Below, one piece after another: positions 34,112-46,400 of a DNA stretch of 64,000 nucleotides. Under the pieces are notes generated by a model, which worked only from the letters and a program-made list of their open reading frames with translations, was not told the DNA's origin and ran no database searches. The position numbers and the translations under genes were made by a program. Position 1 is the first letter of the stretch. Each line of letters begins with the position of its first letter. This DNA comes from Phycomyces blakesleeanus NRRL 1555(-) (taxonomy: Eukaryota > Mucoromycota > Mucoromycetes > Mucorales > Phycomycetaceae): the NCBI RefSeq assembly GCF_001638985.1, contig NW_017265150.1:938984-1002983 (forward strand), read 5' to 3'.

Positions 34112-34364
34112 CACTGCAAAAACAGATCAATTTCGCATATGTAAAGTATACCTAAGTTCTGATAGACAGAATAGGTAAAATTGTAGTTCAGCTCACTTTT
34201 GTGAGTAAAGTATTTGAATAGTATTTTAAGCTACTCTATTGGCTACTGGCAGCTGTGTAGCATTAGAATGCAACATCAAACTCAAATAAAATAAAAGTGC
34301 GTTTTCTTTGAAGTCTCTTTCTTTACTATTAAATACTATTGTAAACCTTTCTTTTCATTTTAAA

Positions 34365-34583
34365 ATGGCTCCTATTCGCAAACCAACTGTTAGAAAAGAG
34401 TGTCGATGCTCTATCTGTAAAAGCAAGACACTAGGATTCGATCGTGTATCTGTTAAAACATTTAAACGTCATCAAGAAAAAGATAATCATGATATTACAC
34501 ATGTTCAAACGCGTACGGTTAATACATTTGCTTTACTTTACTTTATTTTATTTTATTTTATATCATTTCCTTTTTTATTATTT

Positions 34584-34621
<38 letters not shown>

Positions 34622-37600
34622 AACACTAATAATAATAAATGTGTAGCCCATGAAGACACATGCAATACAATTAGTAGTGCTGTTTCTGAGCCTGTAAATC
34701 GAGAGGAAGATAGTTTTGAATTTGAACAGGAAGATGTTGAAATGAATTCTGAGCTTAGAAGTAAGAAAACTTATTTTATTACATTGATTTATTTGGGTCT
34801 AACATTCCGCTTTTGTAGACCTAAATGACACAAATGACATTTTGGATATATGGACAAGAAACCAACCTTTCTCTGAAACGGATTGCATGTTTGGCCCTGA
34901 AGATTATGTCCAGTATACAAGTGACACTTACGAAGAAGAATATGAAGATGAATCCGATGTTGAGATGGATAATGATGAAGGTAGGTACACAGCTTTAGAT
35001 AATATTATATCCTAGAAAATAGAGAGTTAATCAACGTTGTTGTAAATGAGTATTGACTACTGCTGTAATTGAGAATAAGTCTGAAGGAAATAATATAAGG
35101 CCTCAGCTATTCCAGTCAAAGGTGTCTACCGATTACTTTATTATTTAACACACAGGTTTAGCATGCATGATAGTGATTATATTTCATATGATGATATCAC
35201 CATAATATGGGATACATCAGTGGATTATTATAAGCATAATTATAACTCATAAACACATTTACTTTTGATGTTAATACTTCATTGGGACTACACACATTTA
35301 TATAATTAATCATACATTAATTATCCCAAGATCACGTTGCTCTGATTAAGGCTCAGATAGGATCGATTACCTGACCCCAGTCATATAATTTTCCCAATCC
35401 AAAACAATATAAATAGCAGTAGTAGTTCAGTGTAGGAACCTGGTCAAACTTTGATACAAAATCTTTCTCAATAAACAAAACCTACACAAGTTCTCACGAA
35501 TCTTCGTTCCTAATTTCAAATCTTCAATTCTTCCTCTTAAAAACTTCTTCAACTTCAACCACCACAACAAACGTTCTTTAAAAAAAATCAAATTAAAGAT
35601 TCTTCGTTGGAATCAATCTCGGAATTGAATTTGATTCACCGATTCATTGTTATTTCGGTTGCTCTTTTTGTCTTGCTATACGTCATGGATGAAGGAGCTG
35701 TAATCCTGATTGCCATAATCAACAAGATACTGCAGTTTTTGTTTGACCCATTCCGCCTTCCAGTGAGTGTTGCTGGCCTCAAACGTTTGGCTGGATTTGA
35801 AGTGTTGACAAGTGGTGTCAAGAAGTATGTTGCATGTAGTGAATGCCATGCCATATATGATAATGAAGCCGCCCCTTTGTGTTGTACATCACCCAATTTT
35901 GGTAAAACCTCCTTGTGTGGCAACAGCTTGTTTAAGTCTGGTCCCGGGTCAAAAGCACCCAAAAAGACATATGTATTCCACTCTGTCAAGAAAGCCCTAA
36001 AGACGTTTTTTCAACGCCCGGATTTTGAAAACAACATCAACTCATGGAACCGCGGCCCGAAAATGGATAGCACTTTGTTTGACGTGTACAATGGTGCGAT
36101 GTGGAATGAGATAGTAGACGTAGATGGTATACCTTTTGTTGATACCGAGCAATCACTCATGCTCACGCTGAACATTGACTGGTTTCAGTCATTCGATGGT
36201 GTTACCTACTCCTGTGGTGCCATATATCTTGCAATCAATAATCTTCCACGCAGTGAGCGGTTCAAGAAGGAAAACGTGATTCTTGTTGGGTTAATGCCAG
36301 GGCCTAAAGAAGCAAGCACTTCTGACATAAATAACTATCTGAAACTGCTTGTGGATGAGTTGATGGAGCTGTACAAAGGTATTAAGATTAAGACTCACCA
36401 ATGTCCAAATGGTACTTCTATCCGAGCAGCCCTTCTCATGGTTGCCTGTGATATACCTGCTGCAAGAAAAGTATGTGGGTTCACATCCCATACAAGTACA
36501 AATGCATGCCACAAGTGTAAGCGTCAATTTTCGAGGTTGGCTGGAACGAGTTCCATTGATTATTCTGGATTTGATTTCTCAAAGTGGCTCCTTCGCACTA
36601 AGAATGACAATTGTAAGGATGCAGAGATCTGGAGAAATGCAACCAAACCAACTGAGAGACAGCGTCTTGAAGTTGCACATTGTGTTTGCTGGTCCGAACT
36701 GCATCGTCTTCAGTACTTTGACATTGTCCGCTGCACGATCATCGATCCCATGCACAATCTTTTCTTAGGCACTGCCAAAAGAATGCTGGAGAGATGGGTT
36801 GCGGATGGATTAATTGATGATAAAAAACTTGTTGCCATGCAAAAGGCTGTTGAGAAGGTAGTGTTGCCGCCCGATTACATGTCACTTGGGACAAGGATTG
36901 CCAAGGGATTTCCCTATATGAAGGCTGATGAGTGGAAGTCTTGGTGCCTTGTGTACTCTCCTGTGGTTCTAAGGGATGTGTTGCCGTTGTCAGAGTTCAA
37001 GAACTGGATAGAGTTTGTTAACGCATGCAGATACTTCACCAAGCCTAATGTTTCTGAAGAAGACATTGAGAAAGGACACAAATGCTTAGAAGAATTCTGT
37101 AAAGGGTGTGAGACATTGTACGACCTGGACCTTCTCTCTCCCAACATGCACCTGCATCTGCACTTACGCCAAACAATGATTGACTTTGGGCCCGTCTATG
37201 GCTATTGGCTTTTCAGCTTTGAAAGGTACAATAGTGTCCTGAAAAATATCAAGACCAATCGAAGAAACGGGTTCAAATTGACATTTATGAGACAGTTTAT
37301 TGAAGAGTCGTGGAAGGGAGATTTTGTGCATCGACTTCTGAAACCTATGCATGCACTTGCATGTTTTGAAATTTTCGATAAGTTCATCACCACCAACAAC
37401 AACACCAACACCAACACCTACCTCTCTCACTCTTTCTCAATTTCCAAATATCTTGAAGCTTCACAGAATATTTCAATGATAATTCGTGGAAACGAGCCCC
37501 TGCCACCATCCACCTTGCCATTGAAAACAAGACCATTATCATTTATGCCAAAACATGAATATGATTGTCTTGTAGGATACTATCAAGCTGCGTACAAGAA

Positions 37601-38084
37601 TCCACAGATCTCAGGTTGCAAAGATGTAATTGATGACTCACCTTTCGTCAATGACTGGATCGAAATGGTGAAGTCCGTTGATCTTCTTGGGCAAAGCTAC
37701 AAAGGGTGCATTGGCACGAATGGCCGCGGATCATACATACAAGCATATTTCACTGAACAAACTGGGTCGGAACATGCGTATGTTGGAGAGATTCAGTACC
37801 TTTTTGTTCACAATTTTAGGCCAACTGTTTCTTCTCTAACATACAGAAATCCCCATAGTAGTCAGCATGTATTTGCATTTGTCAAATGGTTCAAATCCAC
37901 TTCGGACAAAACAAGAGAATTAGAAGGAGTTGAGTTGTTACAGGATGAATTCTACAAGCAAGATTTTCAAAGCATCCTGCCAGTACATCGGATTCTCCTA
38001 ACAGTTGCAATAGTAGATTACAAAACTACAAAAAATGTCAACAAAAAACTTGCGATTCCTTTACCAAAAAAAATTTACTATTAA
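34365..38084 (+). CDS. CACTA-2 tnp2-type transposase, spliced and open (969 aa)
   Basis: Four exons, 34365-34512, 34647-34760, 34819-34980 and 35599-38084, with GT-AG introns in matching phase. They total 970 codons with no internal stop. Exon 1 encodes a zinc-finger-like block (ECRCSICKSKTLGF ... FKRHQEKDNH) and exons 2-3 are acidic (EEEYEDESDVEMDNDE). Exon 4 holds tnp2 segments: GVTYSCGAIYLAINNLPR, ENVILVGLMPG, CGFTSHTSTNACHKC, IDPMHNLFLGTAKRM and HLHLHLRQTMIDFGPVYGYW. Near the start of exon 4 is a hydrophobic stretch (VISVALFVLLYVMDEG). The third intron (34981-35598) contains a solo LTR. Exon 4 has no ATG near its start, which supports splicing. This looks able to encode an active transposase. 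Confidence 0.85.
35038..35569 (+). mobile_element. Solo LTR (532 bp) inside the CACTA-2 transposase intron
   Basis: Begins TGTTGT and ends ACAACA. The 5-bp target duplication AACGT is at 35033-35037 and 35570-35574. It contains a TATA-like AATATAAATAG near 35405 and an AATAAA near 35472. No internal retrotransposon sequence remains, so it arose by LTR-LTR recombination. Orientation is suggested by the TATA and AATAAA order. Confidence 0.85.
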
Positions 38085-38202
38085 TTCTCATACACACACT
38101 TACTTATATATTTATCCCCTATTATTATTATTTCCTTTAATCAATTCAATTTCAATTATTACTATTTGGCCCTACAACAGAACAAAGTAAAAAAGAAAAT
38201 GT

Positions 38203-38460
38203 TTATTCATCGTTGATTGCCCAACGAGGCAATGACTGGGACAGAGTGGCAGGAACAGAGCAAGGCAACAATGTTGCTGGATATCTGTTCATTCTTGGCT
38301 TTGTTCCCACGCCCGCATTTAACACATGATGGGTACGATCAATGTTGTCAACCATTGTCAACAATCTGTTGAACTGTATTTGTGGTGATCCAGACACTCG
38401 GATGTTGGATTTATCACATATAAGAACATATTCATATTGGGATAGCGTAGTAGCTATCAT
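38203..38460 (-). CDS. CACTA-2 accessory gene, last exon only
   Basis: An 85-codon exon preceded by an acceptor (TACTGACAAG). It ends RMNRYPATLLPCSVP ... LPRWAINDE. It aligns with the last exon of the CACTA-1 accessory gene (NRL..., RMPRYLKTIVV-P-P-HL, LP-WAI). It is convergent with tnp2, 119 bp from its stop, the same arrangement as in CACTA-1. Upstream exons are not found before the DIRS-like element at 38755, so the gene is incomplete. Confidence 0.6.
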   Translation of the reverse strand: MIATTLSQYEYVLICDKSNIRVSGSPQIQFNRLLTMVDNIDRTHHVLNAGVGTKPRMNRYPATLLPCSVPATLSQSLPRWAINDE

Positions 38461-38754
38461 CTTGTCAGTATAAAATATATATAAATAATTAAGTAATCAG
38501 CCCAGTAATTATTACAGTTAGTACTGTAGATAATATTTTAAAGATTGTTAAGATAATTATATCATACTGCCAGGTAAACTGTGTCAGATCGATATGGAGC
38601 TAATTTAGTAGGAAGTCCTAAAGCTCTTGTATAAAAGAGAAAAGAATAGCTAAGAGCTAAAGAAGTACAATTTATGACTTGATGTCATAATTGTAACACC
38701 AACACTAGTTAAGCAGTAAATACACTCTAATAATCAAATATAGTAAAGAAAGAA

Positions 38755-38885
38755 AGTCTTAAGAAACTAAGACATAATGACAAGAGCAGATTGTGTTTTC
38801 TTATAAAAAGGGACACTTTTTATTTATGAATAAAGACAAATGATATACAGTCTCAAAGTATTTCTATACGTCTCTATTATCAAAT
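38755..38885 (+). repeat. DIRS-like element, left inverted terminal repeat
   Basis: Runs from TCTTAAGAAACTAAGAC to CTATACGTCTCTATTATC. It pairs in inverted orientation with 42330-42457 at roughly 80% identity. Confidence 0.75.
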
Positions 38886-39786
38886 ATTTTATTTTCTATT
38901 GTTTTGTACCTGAAATATCACAGCTATCATTCTGTTGAGGGGATGATTTTAGATAATATGTTTTAAAAGTGTTAGACTTGAGACTCCAGTTTGCATGACT
39001 CTTGACATAGGACATTGTTACTCTCTCTTCTACTGCCTTTGTACTTGAAACCAATCAAATAAAATGTGTTTTATACTTAGTAGTATCTACCCCCACTCTA
39101 GTCATTGTCTTCTGAACCCAAGATGCTACTTTGAAACTGCTTACAGAGTTGATTTTGTGAGGGTTGTTAATATATACCAGAAAAAAGATGTGGTCATCTG
39201 GTAGCTGTTGTCATAATTGAACAGTTTTTCCCATGAATGTATAGAGTGTGGAGACTAGATATAGATTGATATCTGCCATAAGACTGAGAAAAGTGGATTT
39301 TGCCTGCGTTTCTTTTGCTTCTCTAAAATGTATGGTTCCCAAGATTGGTTTGTTGATATGTAGTTCAAGTTGCACATCTTTATATAATAGTCAGCTCACA
39401 TCAGATCACGGTTGAGTCATAGTAATAAGACATATCAGGATGATTGTTTTCTGCTGTAGATTATATAGATTGATGTCTTTATCAGAAGGTCATTATTTCT
39501 TTATAAACATCATGAGAAGCTTGGTATCCCATGTTTGCTACAAGTGTTTTTCTGGAATTAAAATTTCTTTATGCTTCTTGGTCTTAAAAAACTCAACGAT
39601 TCAGTCCTGATTTGTGATGTGTATTTGTTTTAGATAAATTATATTGAATACGGAAGCAATTGAGGAACACAAACCATTCAAATATTGATATGAGAAATTA
39701 CTGTTGAACTTGAGAAACATCAATACCTTTTTGACATTGTAATCCTCAGGGGACATTATAGGTTTCTGAGTTGCATAACAAGTGAT

Positions 39787-42238
39787 CTATTTTTTCCAAC
39801 CCGAGTTGTATACACTACATGTATTTTTCCTATGAGCATGAGAGAGGAAGTTAATGATATCTTTATCTAGTTGATCAACAGTCTTCCTCTTGTTGCAGAT
39901 AAGTTCCATGCAATTATTCTCTATCTGTCTCGTTTGAATATCATTGGTTGGTTCTTGTGTTTCATTTTGAGTATGGTAGGGAACCAATACTAAGTAGATT
40001 AAAATGACATGACAAGTATTGCTTGTTGTACTTTTTAGTATTTGATTTGTTGGATCGTTTTAGGAATGAACTTTCAGGGTGTGAAAAGATACATCCCTTT
40101 TGCAAGCCACGTCTGTTGGAAGATATCCAACACTAGCACCTCAGGGTCTGGTCAAAGACTCCAGAATTGTGGCAGCTGACAGTTGAGTCTGCTCACAAAG
40201 GCGTCTATCAACAGCGGTCCCCATCATTTGTCTATTTGATGAAACATTTGCCTGGAATTGTGGTCTTGTAAATCAACCAATTTTTCTGATGTTTTTGTCG
40301 GCTTAACCAATTGGCCTTGTTGCTGTTCACGCCTGGGATATGGTCGTATTCAACGTCCAAATTGAAGTCATTGCAAACGTCTTGAATGTTTACTGCTAGG
40401 TTTTGTAACAAAGTTCAGACAGTTTCTCCTAATTTTGAGCTGTACTTTGGTGTGGTGATATTGTTGGTAAAAATCTTCAGTTGTTATCCCCTGTTGTGTT
40501 TTGCATGTAGCTTGAGAGCAAAGTAGATGACAATGAGCTCTTGTATATTTATAAAGTACTCTTTTTCTGTTTGTGACCATGGACCAGTTGCCTGAACCAA
40601 CGTTGAGGTTACCCCCCCCCCCACTCAAATCTAAGACGTCTATGTAAATTACTGACTGAGGAGTTCTGTATGATAGTATCTTCTGAATTGGCAGGTCATT
40701 CTTCTTGTGTATCAATTCCTTCCACCATTTCAATTACTTCCTGCTCTTGTGTGACAATCTCATAGGTGCGTCCCAATTCTGATGGTGATAGTGTAAACTC
40801 GTTGCTAAATTACTTTGCATATGACAAATATGAAGTAAAGCTTCCCCTATTACTAGAATCATAGATGTCATATTTTTCATCAAACTGACATACCATCTGC
40901 AGTTGTATTGACTGTGTGTGCTGTTCATGGCTTGTCTCAATTGCCCCATTAATTTGGTTATATTTTTGAGTGGTACAGATATTGTCAAAGTCTTCATATA
41001 GAAAACAAACCTCAAGAACTTCTGTTGCTGCAAAGGAGTCATCATACTGTTCTGGTAGTTTATCAAAAAACCTAGGCGTTCTAAGTGCGATACTACTGTT
41101 TCAGTATGTATCATGGCTTCTGTCTTTGTCAAGCCCAGAATGCAAATATTGTTGGGATAGAATACTAGACAGATCCCCAATTGCCGCATGGGTTCTATAG
41201 CAATGACCCCTCTTGAACTGACACTCATTCCAAGTGCTAGTGTCTTGTATTGATATACTTGTCCTTGGTTCTGAAAAGTCAAATAATTTCTGGTGTTTTG
41301 ATGAATAGGTGTTACAACATAGGCATCCTTGAGGTCCAGTTTGCAAATGAAATCCTTTGCCTCAATAATGTCTCGCAAGGCTGGGACTCCCTCCATTTTG
41401 AAGTGTAGACATTGAATAAAATTGTTGATATTCTGGCAATCTAAGATGGGTTGGCGTTTGTGGGTTTCTTGAATGATAAAAAAGTTCAAGAGAAAATCTA
41501 TGCTTTGAGTGCATGACAGCTTGATTATCTTGGTCTGCAAAAATTTGTCTACTGCTTTGTTGACAGCTAATTGCTCTGTAGAGTTTAAATGAATTTGACA
41601 TAATCACCATGGTGTTGGTTTCTTTACTAGTAGTATCCAATACCCATATTGTATTACTTATAAGGGCCATAGATAATTTGTTGTTAGGCATCATTAGGAA
41701 GCAAACCATTAAAGTCTTCCATCTGGTGCAATCCCATCAATAGGAATACTGTAGTGTGCATTGTTTATTAGTTGTTTGGGGAGTTGTGGTTTGGTGGATT
41801 GGTCTGCTGAGAATTGTTGTGATTGTGTGAGTGTCCTGCTCTGTTGTTTGATGGACCCAATCCAAAAAAAGAATTGCATGATCCACTGTTTTCTTGTCCG
41901 TACCTGCCAAAACCTCTTTGTGATCCTCAAAAGTCTCCTCTGGACTGATAATGTCTTTTGCCTCAAAAGTCACCTTTGGATCCACTGGCTTGTTGGACCA
42001 ACTTTTGGTCACTCATTGCTTTGTGAAATATACTGAGAAATTCATTATTGTAGATGTTTTTGATTTTTGAATCTTTGTCAGAGGTCTCTAAATGTTTGAT
42101 ACTGATTGAAATGTGTAGGGCTTTGTCTGCATACTCTTTGACTTCTTTTTCTTGTGATCTTTGTTGTATCCAACATAATCGTAAATTTAAATTAAAAGTA
42201 CAGACACTCAATAAATACGTACATTGAGTTACTGGCAA
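39787..42238 (-). pseudogene. DIRS-like gag / RT / RNase H / recombinase remnants
   Basis: Broken frames, read from high to low coordinate. 41709-42238 is gag-like. 40734-41540 is reverse transcriptase with LDLKDAYVVTPIH, TLALGMS and a decayed catalytic box (YPNNICILG where YxDD is expected). 40368-40733 is RNase H-like (VIYIDVLDLSGGGG, NWSM). 39787-39987 resembles the start of a DIRS tyrosine recombinase (FLSHAHRKNTCSVYNSGWKK); the catalytic part below it is too decayed to read. Many stops and frameshifts, so it is inactive. Confidence 0.72.
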
Positions 42239-42329
42239 CTAGTAACGATACTAAAAGATATAACTTTCCTTATACAAGGAAATTACGTAAAGAACATGTG
42301 AAGTTTTATAAAATAAAATCAACAGTAAA

Positions 42330-42457
42330 AAGATTGAGACGTATATAAGAATACTTTGAGACTGTATATAGGTTGTCTTTATTAAAGAATAAAAAGTTGT
42401 CCTTTTTATATCAAAACACGATCTGCTTTGTCAGTCACATCTTAATTTCTTAAGTCT
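42330..42457 (-). repeat. DIRS-like element, right inverted terminal repeat
   Basis: Inverted partner of 38755-38885: GAGACGTATATAAGAATAC, CTTTATTAAAGAATAAAAAG, then TTAATTTCTTAAG. Confidence 0.75.
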
Positions 42458-42517
42458 GAGTTCATTTAGATATTAGAGAGCTGGTACTGCTATGTTTATA
42501 ATTTAATCTAATTGCAG

Positions 42518-42990
42518 TGTTATCATATTAACTCAGTGCTTACTGAGCTGTCATAATTACAGTACTTACTGTCATTAATTATTGTTCTTATTGATTTACC
42601 ATAAGTAAAATAAATAAATTATTCATTTGTTCTTGTAATGATAGCTGTTTTACTATAATAAGAGGAATATGTTCTTAGATGTAATAAATCCAACAACCAA
42701 GTGTCTGGATCACCACAAAACATACTAAGACAAATACTAAGACTCTAGTCAATAACACTAAAAACATAAGAACTAAATCATAGAAGATAATGGTAGAGAA
42801 ACAGACATTACATGATATCATCATATCATCTCCAAGCTAAATACAATGTCTATATAAACGCACAATACGAATAGCAATAGAAGATCATCTCCTTTCTGAT
42901 TCTTTCACTTCTTCTAATAAAACAAAGTCTCACCATACTCTCATCTGCACTTGTTTTATTTTATATCTTATTTTTATCTCATACATAACA
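42518..42990 (+). mobile_element. Possible solo LTR (473 bp)
   Basis: Begins TGTTAT and ends ATAACA (6-bp inverted ends). It has a TATA-like TCTATATAAACG near 42852 and AATAAA near 42919. The 5-bp flanks (TGCAG and ATCTT) do not match, so the target duplication is missing and the call is weak. Confidence 0.4.
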
Positions 42991-43042
42991 ATCTTGCTGT
43001 TTCAAGACCAAAGACTACCAGTTGTGCTGCAAAAATGTTTTT

Positions 43043-43051
43043 TTTTGTATT
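43043..43051 (+). repeat. MULE target-site duplication, left copy
   Basis: TTTTGTATT, repeated at 53896-53904, directly outside the element ends. Confidence 0.75.
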
Positions 43052-43328
43052 CAGCGATCTTAGGGGACGGGGGGTTTTTGGCTATGGGGATGAAGGGTAA
43101 CGGCACCGCACAATTTAAGGTGACTGCGAGTCCGAGGCCTGGCTATAAAGTGTCTTGAAGAACCCTCCGTCCCCATTCTTTATAAGCACACCCCTGTCCC
43201 CATCTTTAGATCATTCCAATTTCCCGGGAAAAATAAAAACATCTCCTTTCTTAAAGTCATTAACATTTAGTTGTAAGAATAAAAAATAATATTTCCAAAT
43301 AACAAGATATGATGCCTTTTTTACGTTA

Positions 43329-43372
43329 TGTACATTGCATACATTGCATACATTGCATACATTGCGTACATA
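43329..43372 (+). repeat. 9-bp microsatellite (TACATTGCA)n
   Basis: Four to five units of TACATTGCA just before the MULE gene, the last one altered to TACATTGCG. Confidence 0.85.
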
Positions 43373-43417
43373 AATCAATAAAAATACTTATGTAACTACA
43401 GTGCTCTTTTATTAAAT

Positions 43418-46400
43418 ATGAACACCAACTTCAATACCCCTATTGAGAAGATGTACTCACTTAAAACAACTCTCTCATTCCCTGAGAATGGTTATCCTGA
43501 CAAGCAGAGTGTTCTTCAAGCCATAAACGATTACGCCCTTTCTAATAACTTCACCATTAAGATTAAGGACGGAAAATTCCCTATTCTTCACATTGCTTGT
43601 TCAAAGGCTGGTGTTTATTGTGCCAAGTGCAATATAAGTGATGAGAAAAGAAAGAAGACGCCCAACTCTTCTCTTACTGGATGCCCCTATCTCTTAAGAT
43701 TTTTTTATAAGAAGAAGAGCAAAATATATCTTCCTTTGCCTGCCTATGGGGAAAACGAACATTGCCACAACCACCCTGTCACCCCTGAGAATTTGGCTTC
43801 TTCTCACCAAGGAAGAATGTCTCTTTTGACTGCTGAAGATGCCACTATTGCAAAGACAATGTTGGAGAATCACGCCAAGTCCTGTGATGTTCAGAAGGCA
43901 ACAAGTGACAAGGTGCCAGGAATGAGAAAGCTGAGGATCAGCAATATCAACAATCTCAAGTACAGTGCTACTCGTGGTGATGAGGAGTCTGCCCATGGCG
44001 CTACTGAGCTCATCAGAACAATGGAAGCAAAGGGATTTTCCGTTCTCTACGAGTTTAATGAGAGAAATAGACTCACTCATATATTTTTTACGAACGATAT
44101 AATGATCAAGAGAGCTCAACATTTCCCCAATGTCTTTATTGTGGATGCTACATACAAGACAAACTGCGCGAAGATGCCATTGGTTTGCATAGAGGGTGTC
44201 AGTAACCTAGGTGGAGAAAGGTTGAAGAGCTTTCCTGTGGCCTTTGCATGGGTAGCCGATGAGACAGAGAAGAGCTATGTTTGGTTTGTGAAGTCTCTGA
44301 AAGCAATTGTTTTGGAGGGGGTTGATAAAGCCCCTATATTTGTTACAGACAAATGTAAAGCATTGATGAATGCGCTTGATTCCAAGTTCCCCTTGACCAA
44401 GAAGCTTCTGTGTGATTGGCATATGATCAATAACATTGCCAAAATGGCAAAAAAAAACAATGAAGCCAGGAAAAGAAAAAGAGTTGTGCACACATTTAGT
44501 CAACAAAATGATCTTCGGAGATAAACGCGATGTCTTTGATGAAAATCTTGAGCTTTTCAAATCGCTGTCATCTCAGAAAGATTTCCAAAGTAAAGAGCAG
44601 CTAGAAGACAATGATGATGATTCTACGAAGGTTGTAGAGAAAAGAACTATAGAAAAGTACTTTGAAGATGAGTGGATGCAGTGCAAGGAAAAGTGGGCTG
44701 GCTACCTCACTAGTCAATTAAAACATTTTGACTGTGTGACAACACAATGTGTCGAGAGTGGCCATAATGCTCTGAAAAGAAAAATCTTGGCTCTTCAGTC
44801 ATTGAACTCTTCATTTGAGCAAATTTGCTCCTATCTTCTCCAGTTTGAGGGCGACTATCAGGACCTTGAGTTGAATGAGGCAACTATCACAGATGCCAGA
44901 ATATACCATGAACCTCGCCTCCGTGGATTGATTCACCACGTCTCCAGAATTGGTTTGATCACCATCCGTGCTGAGCTTCTAGAAGAGGTTGTACCTGGTG
45001 AGCTTTGCAATTGCAGAGTAAAAGTGGTGTTTGGTCTTTCTTGTCGCCATGATCTGCCAAGAGATCGTATGTTGCTATTATCAGACATTCCTGAAAGATG
45101 GATTCTGTCTTCTTCTTTGGGTGAACGTTTGAAGCAACTGGAATGTGACGTTTCTCTACAGAAAATTGACGTTGAAAAGCCTGCCCCGTGGGTGAAATGT
45201 ATAACAAAGCTTGAACAATTGTTTCATCAGTGTGAAGGGAATCAACAAGTCCAGAATCTTATGGCAATGGTTGATGAACTTGTTGACAATGCTGGTGAAA
45301 TAATTGACCATCCAAATGTTGTATTTCCTTTGGCAAGTGAGGTCAAAGCTCCTGGAAGACCTAAGTACGTCAAAAGGAAAACTGCTCTCCCAAAGGACTT
45401 TGTCCGTCACAAGCACAGACATCTCCTTGTGCAAAAGAACAAAGTAAGCATGCAACATACACAAATATGATTTCACAATCTAATACATATTTATTCTTTA
45501 TTTCTTTAGAATGATATCAGAAGTATTTTGAAAGAAGGACTTAAAGAAGTGATGAAGGAGTTCTTAGAGGAAGAGCCTCTCAAAAAAAGTAATTTATAAT
45601 TGTTTTTTTTGTGAAATTACAATGTAATATCTAATGCTTACTATTTCTAGTCATAAAAGAAATAAAAAAAGAAACCCAATTCGCTGAAAAACAAGAGCCT
45701 CTCGAAGAAGGTAATTTTTGATAACTTATAAATGAATCACAAAATATTTTGTATGGTTTGCTCACATATTGCATGTTTTCTCTATAGCTAAAACAACCAA
45801 TTTTGCTAAAAAGCAAGAGCCTCTTGAAGAAGGTAACTGATAAGATATTTTACTAAAATTAAATGCTAAATGTTACATTGTTTTTTGTTTCTTCTTAGCT
45901 GAAAAATATTCCTCTGGAATTAAAAGACCTAAACATTTTCAAGACGACTACTGGTATGATTTGCCTAGTCCAAAAAAACAAAACAAAAATGTGCATGACT
46001 TTGCTCTGCCTGCTCAAATCGACTAAGCCACCATTTTGTTGACGTTTAACCCCAAGTCCGATGGTTGGTGCGGTTTCCGTGTATTTTCACACCTGAAAGA
46101 GGGTGGAGAGGATCAGTTTCCTTTGGTGAAGAAGAAGATGTTGGCTACGATGGCAACCCACAGTAAACTTTATGAGCACAACTTTGGCATGGATGTTGCC
46201 GAAGTGGCAGAGGTCATTGCCTTTGGCTCCGAGATTGACCCTGCTCTTGGGGAAAATATCCCATCTTGCCCTTTCTCTATGTGGTTCTCTGCACCAGACT
46301 GTGCTCAGATAATAGCTGACACCTATAACAAGCCTGTTTGTGTGTACTCGGATGATCGGAGCGTCTTGCCTGTAACTTTCCTTCCCCTCCATGATCGGAA

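Larger units (their letters stand above)
34112..38754 (+). mobile_element. CACTA element CACTA-2 (left end present, right end not found)
   Basis: Left end CACTGCAAAAACAGATCA at 34112 shares its first 11 bases with CACTA-1. It carries an intact spliced tnp2 gene (plus) and, convergent to it, the last exon of the accessory gene (minus). The right end is missing or disrupted: a DIRS-like element begins at about 38755, and no matching inverted end plus duplicated triplet was found downstream. Confidence 0.75.
38755..42457 (-). mobile_element. DIRS-like (tyrosine recombinase) retrotransposon, degenerate
   Basis: Inverted terminal repeats of about 130 bp (38755-38885 and 42330-42457) contain CAGTCTCAAAGTATT and GAATAAAGACAA. 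Between them, in minus orientation, are gag-like, reverse transcriptase, RNase H-like and tyrosine-recombinase-like remnants in DIRS order. Inverted rather than direct terminal repeats are the hallmark of the DIRS group. Confidence 0.75.

Noticed and set aside
42512..42519. AATTGCAGTG as the missing right end of CACTA-2
   Set aside because: Only the first eight bases match the left end, and the flanking triplets (TCA at 34109, TTA at 42520) differ. It more likely belongs to the start of the possible solo LTR.
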